From assembly GCA_949152475.1 (NCBI GenBank), contig OX424562.1, positions 36,352,657 through 36,416,656 on the forward strand: a DNA stretch of 64,000 bases. Direction: 5' to 3'. The stretch's first letter is position 1. Each line of letters opens with the position of its first letter. This DNA is from Terebella lapidaria. Its lineage: Eukaryota > Annelida > Polychaeta > Terebellida > Terebellidae. The translations under genes and the position numbers were made by a program. Under the pieces are notes generated by a model, which saw only the letters and a list, made by a program, of their open reading frames with translations, was not told the origin of the DNA and did not search any database. Shown in pieces: positions 51,089 through 63,105 of this stretch.

Positions 51089-52132
51089 TCATGCCAAGTA
51101 GGTATCCAGCGATGGAGCACCTAGCCCAAAGTATGTGCCCGTTTGTGACCCATGAAGACACGTGTGGCAGTTTGTAAGTAATGCCCCCACTATATAATAT
51201 TTAGCAACTGGCTGAAGCAAGATCTTTAGATTTTTCCTGAAATCCAGGAATGCGAATTGTGACACTATTTTGCCGAATCCCCACTCAACACATTCTCTGA
51301 CTGATGACATACTTCTGTTAAATTCTCTCTGTTCTTCTGTCAATGCCGCACCACGAAATGGGCACAATAATTCTGCCCTGAAAGGGTACGCAGCGTCTCC
51401 ATACAACGCATAACGATTCCCTGTAGGAGACAGTGGAAGGGTTTCTAAATACTGTAAAACTCCAGATTCTCTGAGCATGAATGCATCGTGGCGTCTGCCC
51501 TCAATTGGTCCAAAGATGTTGCCAACCAACCCATTCGGAAACACTGTCGACTGAAATTTTAGGCCATGAACTCGTTTGTGACCAGAGAAATATTCCTTTT
51601 GGTTCTCACAAGGCCTGCATACAGGCATAAGAGTACCATCTATAAATCCGACAACGTTTTGTAGAGGATACAAAGATCCAATGGCTTCAGAATATAACTG
51701 CAAGTAAGGTTCATGGAGGAAGGGAAGATCGGGGTCACGAATAAGGTGTCCAAATCTGTCATATACATGATTCAGGGCATAACCTATCAGCACACTTAGT
51801 TCAGTCTCTGAACGCCCGAATATTTGTTGCAAGTCAGTCAAGCGGTTCGGGTAAGCAAGACGTCTAAGCAACATTGCTAAAGCAATAACTCCACTTGTGC
51901 AACTGTTGTTGGCACCGACAACTTTATCTGGAAAATGTAGCAAATCACATAACCGATATAGATCAGCTTTATGGAAACGAAATAACTTCTTACAGTCCTC
52001 ATCTGAATAGCTATCCAGACAAAATTTGACATCACGCCATCCGTCGTTGTTTTCTGAGCCATCAGCAGCCATCCACAGCAAGGCATCATCGTCAGAACAA
52101 TTGGCTAACAATAGGAGTACATCTAAATCCAT
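51089..52132 (-). CDS. HARBI1-like PIF/Harbinger DDE transposase (347 aa, intact)
   Basis: A single open frame of usual family length. Residue numbers use the start at 52132 (MDLDV), 12 codons inside the longest frame, because the upstream codons are low-complexity and a possible acceptor (TTTTTCTTAAAAG) lies just before it. Visible parts are an N-terminal region, a helix-turn-helix-like segment (TDLQQIFGRSETELSVLIG, about 99-117) and the DDE_4 nuclease domain with D165 (VGFIDGTLMPV), D246 (YALYGDAAYPF) and E283 (ECVEWGFGK). The D2-E spacing of 37 is as expected. The RHD before 'AFMLRESG' is also typical. The enzyme cuts and joins DNA at element ends, usually with 3-bp targets. The frame has no break, so it is either a young copy or a domesticated HARBI1-type gene. 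The Myb-like gene lies 0.85 kb upstream on the same strand. Confidence 0.92.
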   Translation of the reverse strand: MDLDVLLLLANCSDDDALLWMAADGSENNDGWRDVKFCLDSYSDEDCKKLFRFHKADLYRLCDLLHFPDKVVGANNSCTSGVIALAMLLRRLAYPNRLTDLQQIFGRSETELSVLIGYALNHVYDRFGHLIRDPDLPFLHEPYLQLYSEAIGSLYPLQNVVGFIDGTLMPVCRPCENQKEYFSGHKRVHGLKFQSTVFPNGLVGNIFGPIEGRRHDAFMLRESGVLQYLETLPLSPTGNRYALYGDAAYPFRAELLCPFRGAALTEEQREFNRSMSSVRECVEWGFGKIVSQFAFLDFRKNLKILLQPVAKYYIVGALLTNCHTCLHGSQTGTYFGLGAPSLDTYLA

Positions 52133-52982
52133 ACCTTTTAAGAAAAATATATCTATATATATATACACAGGTAAGGCGTCTAATTATATCTAACAGTTTA
52201 TCGCAAAAGATGTATCATCTAAAAATAAACGTATCCTGTTGGAAAATGCTCCAATATTTCTGGATATATTTTATGCTATGGCAAAATACAACACTTGTAG
52301 TGCCCAGAGTACCCTAGATACTGGTTCTGGATACGAATCACAAGTGAAAAAAACACTGAGATGTCTCAATGTACTCATAATGTTACCAGTTTAGTATTAT
52401 AACTGCTGAAACATGAATATTTTTGGAAAGGATTGCAATAATTCATTGACTTCACTTTTCATGTACTACAGTAGTACTAGTAGTTTGACCATTTGATGAC
52501 ATGTTAGCAAGCAACAAAAGTACACGCTTTCCGGTCGCCAACGACCGCGAGGTTTATCCCCCTGATGCCCCAACATCCATGTTGCCCGAAATACATATGT
52601 TCATAAGGACAAAATATCAATGTCGATAAGTGCTTTTCAGGTTAAAATCAAGGTCATCAAAATATTTGGCATACATCATTCCCTATTCGTGCATGAGTGA
52701 TTCCCAAGTTGTAACCTTTTAATATTAGAATTGGTAGAGATCTGCAACTTGTAGAGTTGTTGTATATAATAATAACATCTCTAATCTGGCAGAAACGAGG
52801 CGACACGTTGTACACAAAATCATACTGCAATTTCGACAATAATGCAATCTATATCACTGTATCATATGACATCATATCTGTATTACATGAAATAAACCCA
52901 TATCAATATAGGAAATACTTTTCATTACACTGAACAATAATTTTTCAGCTGTGAAGTGTCAAACATATACACAGATGAACAA

Positions 52983-55228
52983 TTAAGTATGCTTGGCACT
53001 AAGTTGAACCAGCAGCTGCATCAGTGCGTCTCGCTCTTTCGTCTGTCCTTCCACTTTCTGTCTTTCCAGCGCAAGCTCTTCACGCCTGAGATCAATCTCA
53101 CGCTCGCGTACTTCAATCTCTCGATGATGCTTCTCCTGCATAAACGTCAGAACACTGGCCTTCGAAACCCTTTTGGATGGTCCATCAACCTTTGTGAAAA
53201 TTGATGTTACAGTTCTTTGAAATTAAGGTGTGAATTTCTCAAAAAACACACCAAGTGTGCATGCTATTTTAAACTGAAAACCAGACCTTCCAGCAACTTA
53301 TTATAGTAAGAGGTACTATGGTAACCATAAATGTACGTCTGTGTAAGTAGTCAGTATGCTACAACAGGAACATGATAAAACTAGACGTCAAGGCCTAAAG
53401 ATGCCTTGTGGCATTTCGACTGAAATCAGGCCAAGGTCAAAGTTCATACCCTAAGACATATTTGTCTGGGGCACTGAGTTCGAAAATAGCGTTCGTTTCT
53501 CTCTACGACGTACCGGTTCCGAGATATCGACGAAAACGAATATTTAGCCAACTCAAAAATTAAGGTCAAAGTTCAATCATAGACGTGGAATCAATACCCA
53601 GTATTAAGTATTCCGAGCAAACAAAACAAGGTCCGTTATCCAATCTCATAGTCCGGGGACAGAAAGTCATATCAGGCATACGAAGTGAGAGAAAACAAAA
53701 ATGACAGGGAAACTCATGAACCCCCGTAAATGGCCATCAGGAGGTGAAATCAGGTGTTCCGGAAAGAGTGAGCATTTCCTGAAAATGAAATAAAACTCCA
53801 TAGACATGTTTTTCTACCGTGGCTAGTCAAAAAATAACGTCCGTTTCGCAATACGACACTGTTTCTGAGATATCGCCAAAAACGAAACATGCTGACTCAA
53901 CAACAAAAATTGAGATCAAGGTCAAAGTTCATCCATAATACCCTTAGACATGTTTGTTTAGGGCTACGAGTCCGAAAATAACGTCTGTTTCGCTCTGCGA
54001 CGCACCGTTTCCGAGATATGCCCGAAAAAGAAACATGCCGACTCGGCAAAAATTTTGAGGTCAAGGTCTAAGTTAATCCATAATACCCCTTAGACGTGTT
54101 TGTCCAGTCCCACGAGTCAGAAAATAATGTCCATTTTGCTCTACGACACACCGTTTCCGATATGGCCGAAAATGAAAAATGACGACTCTGCAGGAATGCC
54201 TAGTGCAACGAGTAAGAAAGTAACGTCCGTTTCGCTCTACGACGCACCGTTTCCAATATATGGCCAAAAGTGGAAAATGCCGACTCAGCAGAAAAAAAAT
54301 TTGCCCCATAGCCAAGGTCAACTGATATACTCCTAATACATGTTTGTCTAGTCCCACGACATTTTCCAAAATGAGATCAGATATAATGAAGGGCCTGTAT
54401 TCATATGTACCATCAGTCTTTTCTTGGATTCCGAAAGGGTCTCCATAGCAACAGATCTAATGTCGCGATCCTTGGGGTGGCTTTCATCAGAGTCAGTGCC
54501 GTCATCTGGATCTACACCCAACTGCTGGAGTTCGGTTGCCTCAGCGGCCAATTGTTTTACCTCGTCATATATTTCGTCATCATTTCCGGATCTAAAAATG
54601 AAAGAAACATTTTCAAAAATGCATACACGGTGCAATGATAAAGCAATATTAAACATTAGTTGTCTTCTGGTTTCATTCGATCCTACTAAGTTTGAACACC
54701 AGGACCTAATCTTGAGGATTTAAAGTAAAAACATAAGGCTCATCCCAATACGCTCTCATCCCTCCTTGTAAATTTGAGTCTAATAATTTCTGGCATCTGC
54801 TACTGTTTTACCGCGCTTTTAAAAATCAAATTTCACATATGTAACAGAGTTGGCTATCTTTGTGAAGCTAATCAATCAACTATGACATTTTGGTAATGAT
54901 TCATGACTGCAAAAATGTCATCAAAAGAAGTGGGCGATATCGTACAATCACAGACACTGCATGTTTATATTTACCTTTTGAATGCCCGTACATCCTGTTT
55001 TTTCCATTGCTTCAGGATAAGCTTCGTGTGGTCTTGGCACGCTCTTGATGTAACATTTTTTTCCATGAACTCAGGGAGTTGTTTCAGTTGACTGCAGATT
55101 TTCTCCCATGGTTTTTTTTCATTATCCAGTCTCAGGAGTTTTTTCCTGCTGTAGGAGTATGGGTTAGTGCTGACAACCTCTCTAAGCAGCAGCAAGTTCA
55201 TCTTCCCGGTGAACTTGATTGCAGTCAT
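52983..55228 (-). CDS. Myb/SANT-MADF-like protein, the PIF/Harbinger partner (three exons, 213 aa)
   Basis: Exons are 55228-54975, 54591-54411 and 53189-52983. Phases agree at both joins (2, then 0), and the first join makes an Arg codon at KRSGNDDE. Exon 1 encodes a basic Trp-containing fold (about residues 5-85; PWEKICSQLKQL, LILKQWKK) of the Myb/SANT-like or MADF kind. Exon 2 is acidic (DPDDGTDSDES). Exon 3 is a charged coiled coil (REIEVREREIDLRREELALE), ending LLVQLSAKHT. This layout is that of the DNA-binding second protein of Harbinger transposons, which binds the transposase and carries it to the nucleus and the element ends; NAIF1 is the vertebrate host relative. The donor of exon 1 (GTAAAT) is good, and that of exon 2 (GTACAT) is weak. 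No break is seen. Confidence 0.82.
53400..54340 (+). repeat. Degenerate tandem repeat in intron 2 of the Myb-like gene
   Basis: Five copies of a phrase around 'AACGTCCGTTTCGCTCTACG' then 'ACGCACCGTTTCC' and 'GCCGAAAA' lie near 53487, 53831, 53980, 54125 and 54219. Most are separated by 'AAGGTCAAAGTT.ATCCATAA' and 'TTAGACATGTTTGT' words. Spacing is about 145-150 bp in the middle copies and irregular at the ends. It has no coding sense. The 'GAGATAT' and 'AAGGTCAAAG' words recall repeats at 21.65-21.90 kb. Confidence 0.75.
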
Positions 55229-55814
55229 CTGTAATGCCTAATGGCAAAACATAATTTTGTTAACTACTGGTAGTCATCTACTCAGTCAAATTGAACAGAC
55301 ATTTTGAAACTAAAGCCAGTCACAAAGGGAGATGAATCGTTTGCTTTATATCCATTAAATGAACACCCAGGCCCCCTGAGTCCCCCAATGAGTATCACCA
55401 TGAAACTGCCACCAAGCTCTCAGTCTCAGGTTTATCCCATTTGGGTATACATGAAGTACACCCATTTGGTGACATATATATATACCATTTTGGTATATAT
55501 GCCACCAAATGGGATTCTTCCCAACTGCTCATTGATTTTTTTATCATCTTCATTTCTATTTACTTTTTTATATATATAAATCTACAGATCTATCCAATAT
55601 TCGCATTTTCTTTCATTTTTAATGATTTTTTTTTTTTGGGGGGGGGGTACCTTGTGTATCCAGCAGGTGGAAATACTCCGAGGGTTGCTCAAACTTGCTC
55701 CAAGTCCAACTTACCAGTAGAGTTACTGAAAGTTGAAAAAACAAATTAGACCCCCTGTTGATCTACAAAAATTAAAAAAAATTAGTGCTGGAATCTACAT
55801 ATAGCCTTTATAGG

Positions 55815-56424
55815 CCTAGACCTACTCATGATATAGAACTATAACTCTGATTTTTTTTAACTCGTTTACACCGATTTTTGATGATATCTTTGCGATGCTG
55901 AAAGGTATCGTTCTAGAACTTGGCATACTTCACCTTATACACAAACGGCATTTTTCTATCAAATTCCAGACTTCTATCGCAATAATTGAAGAAGTTGGCA
56001 ATCTACCCCAATGTTAAATTTCAGCCAAAAACGGGATATCGAGAATCTGAGCTTATTCGAGGATTTGATCCTGTTTACATCCATCAGGATTCGGAAGTAT
56101 TGTTGTAATTTTAAACTAGAAGACACATTGGGGTGTATTCTATACAAACATGTTGATTTTGAAAGATTGCACCACTCCAAAATCTAGCAAATGCACAAAA
56201 TTGTGTGCGGACCCAGAAATTAAATGACAGGTGTAAATTTAACATTGGGGTAGATTGCCAACTTTTTCAACTTCCATGATAGAAGTCTGAAATTCGGTAA
56301 ATAATTGCCGTTTGACTCCTGGGTGAAGTATGTCAAGTTATAGAACGATAGCATTTAGCATCGCAAAAATATCAGCGAAAAATTGTGTAAACGGGTTAGA
56401 AAAATCAGAGTATAGAGGTCTAGG
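55815..56424. mobile_element. Palindromic MITE with ~200-bp inverted arms
   Basis: The left arm (from CCTAGACCT at 55815) and right arm (ending AGGTCTAGG at 56424) are inverted copies over roughly 200 bp. Shared words include 'CTCTGATTTTT', 'CGTTTACAC', 'TTGCGATGCT', 'TATCGTTCTA', 'CATACTTCACC', 'CAGACTTCTATC' and 'GTTGGCAATCTACCCCAATG'. The centre (about 56040-56220) is unique and non-coding. A target duplication is not clear. By arm divergence it is older than the 2.95-kb element. Confidence 0.8.
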
Positions 56425-58920
56425 TCAAATTTGTTACTAGATTAAAACTATAAATGATCACTTTTTGTCATTGATTTTCGGGTGTGGTCGTTTACCCACC
56501 GTGTTTCAATCATAACGTTACCAACCATTTTTTTTTCGAAAATCACATTTTAAAACACACTGGCAAAAAAAGATCTAAGATTCCATATTCGCCCTGCAAA
56601 GCAATGCTGAACTAAGGACTGTTTCGATCACGATTCAATCTAAGCCCAAGGTCATGACCCCTGCCTGTCAAGACTCGGAGGACAAGTCACAAGGACACAC
56701 GCCGTGCGAGGCGGCAACTTTGTCGGCTCATTTTCGCCGCTCAAAACTACCCCATTCAACTGTACAGTTCTAATCTAGTGACAAAAAGGCTTCTAGAACG
56801 TTATTGAATGAATTTTATAGCTTGCTAAGATCAGTGTGCATGATAAATGAACCATACGTTCGACCAAATTTCCCGTTTTACCTTTCACGTCTTGCTGTGC
56901 CTTTTGCCGTTCCAACTTTGAAGTAGCACGCGCAAAAAATCACGTTACCACAATAATCTGTGACGTAGTACACGGTGGACAATCAGGTTTCAAGTGCAAC
57001 GCGATTAACCAAAGGTCTCTATTGTGTTTTGTTTTGTTGACATAAATCATGCTCCATAGCTATCTATACCTAGTCATATCGTATCACAGGTATTTTTTCT
57101 TGAAATTTCCATCGTTTTGTGTGAACATTGAAGATTAAAATAAAAGGGGTGGTAGTAGTCCAGACAAGTCCATTCAAGGCATAGTATATTTCGAGAACAC
57201 AGCAATTTTACTTGCATACTTTGCCATGGAAACACGCATATAATAATACACATGTGACTGTTATGGCCCACAAAGTGCGAGCTCAATCGATCAACAATAT
57301 TGCAAAAACCAACCCAAGGAAAGCCGTGAAAATTCATCCTGGAAGATTTGAGACAGAGAAGCAACTGACGGCTGAAAATCACTTCCCGCTAAATGCCAGT
57401 GTCCAACCTGTAATATGGCTGAACAGCACCAGAGAGATTCATAGATTCCCCAGTGATATTAAATCTTGGGAAATTACCTCCGGAAAAAAAAATAGTGATT
57501 GATCACAAATTCAAAAACATTACTGGGTGATTGATCACAAAATCAATGTTTTGGATCAGTATAATTAGGTACAAGATATAAACGATATTACACAGGGTAA
57601 CTGCTTTACGCTGCTTAATTTTTATTCCACCAGTTCTGGCGCTTTTTTCATTCACTTCATAAAATCTACATGCGTCGATATCCACAATTGTGATTGGAGT
57701 CATCCATTGTATTTGTTTGGCCAAATATTACACGAATATCTTTCCAAGTTTTATTCCAGTTGAAAGTCGTAATATATCTTCATATCTACTGACCAAGAAA
57801 TAGAAGACTAGCAGTTTTACCTGATGGCTTTTGACACATTCATTCTATTACCGGATAACCACACAGATTGGTGGCCGCTGATTGGATATGTAGCTTCCAC
57901 GAATCACAAGAAATCCTCTCTTGATTGCTCCAAGTCATGCTGTGGCTATATGTCCACTAGCACTGTTGGATATAGCCTAAACTCATATCATGTATATGAC
58001 ATACGTATTATCAAAATGTATGCCATTATCACGTTCCATACCGATAAAAAGTTCAACTGCATCATCAATCAAACATCCTAGTGTTGTCAACAAAATCTTG
58101 TATATGCGGTAAAAATATATTATCCAATGGGTAGGCACTTGCATGAGAATTTCAAACTCCACCAATTATATGGAAACTTTGTTATCAGATAGCCCTAAAT
58201 GTTTGAAATACAACACTTTTGGAATTAATTTTGTGAATATCTATAGTAGTTTTCGAGATATTGGAATTGTATTGTTCGGAAATCGGTATATTTCGCTCCA
58301 TACAAATAAATATGAGAAGAAGTCGAAAATCGTGCAAAATCGCCGTTTTTTCCGAAAAATTTAAAGATTTTCATTCATAAATAAATTTTCGTGAAAGAAA
58401 AACCATACAAACTATATATGTACGGAATCAGTGGAACAAGGCCCATCATAATATCACAAGATAAAGCTGTTTACATAATAAAGGTGTCTATCCTATGACA
58501 AGGACTACTTGGTATACAGTACCCTAAAAAAATCTGAGTTCACCCATTTCTTGTGACATTTGTTCCGTACATGTATGTTACTAGAAACTAGACATTTACA
58601 AGAAACTAGACCTTCTACAATATATTACAAGCTACAAGTTACAAGCAAACATAGAGAAAAAAATCATATTGAACATACTTTGCACTGGTTGGTAAACCAA
58701 TATTCGTGGTTTTAGAAATGTTTAGATCTTTTGCCAGGGCTGCAGTCAATATCTGACACAATATTCTATTCTGACATGAACATTATTATTGTTAGATGCA
58801 TCTGTACATTTCACAGAACCGGAGCAAGATCACCATACAGTGAATCAACAATAAGGTTACATCTGGTAACATTTTCATCCACTGCCTCATCAGGGCCTTC
58901 ATTTACAGTGTAGTATGACA
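56425..58920. other. No gene recognised; GC-richer patch near 56.65-56.77 kb
   Basis: Intergenic. The patch at about 56650-56770 has more CpG than its surroundings ('GCCGTGCGAGGCGGCAAC') and could be a promoter for the minus-strand Myb-like gene 1.4 kb away, but nothing proves it. The plus-strand frame 57212-57502 is not matched to any family. Confidence 0.4.
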
Positions 58921-61900
58921 CTACATAGGTACACTTCTTGTTTTTTTTAGTTTAATGGCAGCACCGTGATGAACAACATCAGAACCAACGTCCTCCAAAT
59001 ACCAATTGTGGAGAAAGTTTCTATTGACGAACTCTGCTGGCCTGTTAAATAAAGTTAAAATCAAACTCTCTGATTCCTGTGGGATATCCTTGAAGAAAGA
59101 CTTGACTTGATCCAGAGTGACATTCGTGGTCCCTTCCAAGTCCTTTACACACTTCTCGATCTTGCGCCTCTCCGAGTCATCTTTCTTCCGCGACTTTTGT
59201 GTCAGCCTGATTAAAATGATACAAACTTCGTGTAATGACAACCTTCTTCATGGTACTTCCTAGACTCAATATATTGATACAAATATCAACAATGAATGAT
59301 ATGCTGACAATACCTCTTCATGAGTTCTGCTTCCATTTCTTTTTGTCGGCTTTTCTTCAGACCTGTCACTTTTGATGCTTCCTTTGCTGCATGCTGGATG
59401 GTCCTCTTCTGCTCTTCGCTTGTCTGCTTCCCCAACCAGCCTAGTGTGTCGTTAGCTTTCGCCTTCACTTTTGCTTCTGCAAGACCCAATAGAATCAGTG
59501 TATGAAATTGAGCAAGAGACGAATGAAATATTTTCTCACATTGTAAGCATTGTTCTCAGAAAATATTGACCAATTTGACTTCACTATTTGATGCTTGTTA
59601 TCTGGTGATCGATGTTTGTTGTTGTTTTATATTTATTGCTGTTATTGTTGTTACTTATGACCTTGTTATGTCATCATTTAAGGAGGTGTTGTTGTTAATT
59701 TGATTGTTACATTGACACACATATTTACATATTCATCAAAAACATTGAATCATGAACTTTTGAAACATTGAAACATTGAATCATGTATTTGTTCCAAATG
59801 TATCTTACCAATGAAATCAAGACAAGCATTCGGTGCTCTATGCATCTGGGAGTCGGTCATCGCCATAATTCTCTCGCTTTACATATTGTGTGTTGGGGCT
59901 AGTCTGGCATCTTCCTTCTGTTGAGGAGTGAATGCATCTGCGAGGTAGTTTTTTAGTTGTCGGCTGCAAACTTCCAGGAAGGCTGTGCAGAGACCTTCCA
60001 CAGTTGTGAGATCCAAACTGTCAACATCGCGTAGGGATGATAGAACGGGGTCTGCCAAATCTAGTGACCGACCAAACACATCTCCAGTTCTTGTCAATAG
60101 ACTGCCTGGCTCCTTTTGGGGCTCTTCTAATGCTGATACACACTTCTTTAGGTATGGTACCATATCTAAGTTGCAGCCTTGCTCCGTGTAGAAAATGTTC
60201 ATCCATGGGCCCGTCAGAATCTTCCCAAAGAGTCCTAGAATTCGGAGTTGCATCAGTATCTGGGGGCTTTGCAGGTCTTTTGCCAGTGCTGCCGTCAAAC
60301 CACCTCTGGGTGAACAGAACTTGGTCAGGAACACCAGCATTTGCTCGCGACGATGAACGTGCACTCCTGCTAAGTGAAAGAGTATGTGTAGGCGGTTGCC
60401 CACATACCGTGGGAAAAGTTTCAACGGAATACACCGATCTCTACAGAAGGTTTTGAAGCTGGAAGGATCTCCTTTTCCTGCTTTGTACCTCATTTTGGAC
60501 ATGCCTTGCACAAAGTTAACAGCAGCACTTTCTTTTCCAAAACAAGAACCAGTGACGCCGGTGGCCTTCAACACGGATCTAGATTTGATAGCCAGTGAAT
60601 CCAATGGATGCAGATTGCAATGGAGTTCGACTAGGTTCGGTGAGAGCTCATCTTTCAATTTTTCAGCGATTAACTGCTACCCTGTCTGATATGCAGCTTG
60701 TTATGTTTGCTTTGATTTTAGAAAGTACTGCTGATGGTTGGTCTTCAGACCATCCAGCGTATGCCTGAGCAGCATCTTTGAGAGCAACTCCAATACTAGT
60801 ATGTTTGGTGTAGTCATCCGTTTTTCCCCCAGCTAGCTGTGCCACACCAAGGCTTACGTAGTCACGTGCATTAGTACCAGTGTCAGATGTAGCAACATGT
60901 ACCTCATTAATATGACGACCGTCAACCTCCGTGGCATCCCAAGATATGTTACATTTGGAACTACTTGCGAGGGCTTCACCAGCTTGGATGTCCGATAAAA
61001 AACCCATTTCGCGTGCCATTCTTGTCACTGTCGTTGAATGTGGAAGTGCCTCGAAACGTTTTCCTGTGAATTGCTCCACCACATACCCAACAAGTCCAGC
61101 TGCGTGATCCACAGGCCACTGACATGCCAAGGCGCGATAGATACATTTTCTGACCGTTGCGCTATACATGACACCCTCCTTTGTTGGAATTGTCGTTTCT
61201 TGGCATACTGTGCACACTGAACTGTTCATCTGACACTGCGAAAGTTCATCTCCCAAGTAAGACACTCTTTCTCTCAAAGCTCCTAACTTCGCTTCACATG
61301 CTTCATGGCGAGTGTCACTGATTTCTTTCTTCCATGCCTGACCTAACTGTTTTCGATAATAGTGCCGTTGCGAGGCAATGATAGATTTAAGTTTGTCAAT
61401 TTCTTTCCGGAGATCCTCGTCAGTGAGCAGCTTCTGTTTTGAGCGGAGTTGTCTCCTGACGTCCTGGTACTTGCGTTTCCACAATTCTACTCGCCGACAT
61501 TGTCTGTTCAATTCTCGACTAGGTCTATCTGTCGTTTTCGCGCTTGTTTCCACTCTAGCGTTGAATTCGAGTTCCCGTTTCAGTATGGTATTCTCTTCTT
61601 GCAGTCGAGAACAATCAGACAGAAGTGAATCATGCATCCTCTTGTAGACTCCTGCAGCGTCATTGTTGTCAGTTTCCTGAACCAAGGAAGAATCTACCGA
61701 ATTTCTTGGTCTTCTTTGAGATGGAGGGGTGCTCGGTGGTGATAACAGAGAAGGAAGTAATGGGAATTGTTGGGAAAGGTAAGTGGCAAGGGCTCGATGA
61801 TCTCGTCGGTTCTTCATCAATTTCTGTCTTTTTTCTTTCACATCTGTAGCAAAGAATATACATACCTATAATCATAACAATGTCATCCATGTTATGAAGT

Positions 61901-63105
61901 CAAGGTTTGTATTATTGAATCACAAATTCTTAATATGTGTAAATTAACTTTTTTCTCTCGAGTATATTCTTTACAGGAATATGAAATCATATATGTGCGC
62001 AATAAGGTTCCTACTGGACATTGTATGTTCAATAGGATGATACAGTAATGTTTCATTATTATTACCGTATTGTGAATCATGCATCCTCTTGTAGACTCCT
62101 GCAGCGTCATTGTTGTCAGTTTCCTGAACCAAGGAAGAATCTACCGAATTTCTTGGTCTTCTTTGAGATGGAGGGGTGCTCGGTGGTGATAACAGAGAAG
62201 GAAGTAATGGGAATTGTTGGGAAAGGTAAGTGGCAAGGGCTCGATGATCTCGTCGGTTCTTCATCAATTTCTGTCTTTTTTCTTTCACATCTGTAGCAAA
62301 GAATATACATACCTATAATCATAACAATGTCATCCATGTTATGAAGTCAAGGTTTGTATTATTGAATCACAAATTCTTAATATGTGTAAATTAACTTTTT
62401 TCTCTCGAGTATATTCTTTACAGGAATATGAAATCATATATGTGCGCAATAAGGTTCCTACTGGACATTGTATGTTCAATAGGATGATACAGTAATGTTT
62501 CATTATTATTACCGTATTGGTCCTGATAGTAGCATGTTCCCCCAATAGTAGCACGTCCCTCTTTCCCCCAAAAATGTTCACTTTACATATTGATCCTTGT
62601 ATTTCACTTCATGTTTCTAATAAAATCTTGTGAGTGTTTCAATTCACATACTTATCATTTGAATCAAAATAAATGGAATGTAAGGCTACAGCCTACAGGT
62701 ATGTTATTCAGTATGTTTCCTAAATTTGACCTCAAGTTCCAAAGATACTATTAGGACCAATAAGGTACTAGCAATATATCTGTGGTATATCAGTCATTTA
62801 CATGTCCCCTATTGGATTCATGACTGTCATCCTTACTGGACTCATATTGTTATGCGATTGCCTCTTTTTTGGACTGCTTTATTTTTTACATGTATAATAA
62901 CCTGATTTACAAATGATTGTATTATGTCAAGATGCATGCAGGAGTGTATTCTTACTCCTAAGTTAATTTCAGCATTCAAGATCACCATAAAATTGCTATT
63001 ACAAGGAGGAATATACCTGATTTGTTGTTGATGTTGTATTAAAAACTTACATTTACATGCTGCAGCAAGCCGCGCAGCATTTAATGGGGTACCTGCTGAT
63101 GCCAT
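58921..63105 (-). pseudogene. Multi-exon transposase-like gene (RNase H-fold, hAT-like motifs), interrupted
   Basis: Proposed exons are 63105-63051, 61843-59809, 59476-59314 and 59206-58921, with matching phases (1, 1, 2) and GT/AG ends. The large exon encodes a basic start (KEKRQKLMKNRRDHR), a coiled coil (EENTILKRELEF), a CxxC pair (SVCTVCQE), then ISWDATEVDGRHINEV, SCISDRVAVN and LHCNLHPLDSLA. The two Asp motifs followed by Cys/His recall hAT-type transposases. The tail has QMHRAPNACLDF, a lysine-rich helical region (KKSRQKEMEAELMKR) and 'FNRPAEFVNRNFLHNWYLED'. Two breaks are seen: a single-base frame change near 60660-60675, just after 'ISDRVAVN', and an in-frame TAA at 59881-59879. Either could be a sequence error, a sign of decay, or both. 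I do not recognise a named family. No terminal repeats were found. Confidence 0.6.
61625..62518. repeat. Perfect 447-bp tandem duplication covering exon 2 start and intron of the transposase-like gene
   Basis: Units 61625-62071 and 62072-62518 appear identical throughout. Each holds the acceptor and first ~73 codons of the large exon plus about 230 bp of upstream intron. The proximal copy of the exon (62290 down to 62072) is followed by 'CAATACG|GTAATA', which could serve as a donor. Its phase (1) would allow splicing in frame onto the second copy at 61843. Identity over introns as well as exon points to a very recent event or an assembly duplication. Confidence 0.95.

Noticed and set aside
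57212-57502. 96-codon plus-strand frame
   Set aside because: No domain or splice support; a minus-strand frame of similar length overlaps it.
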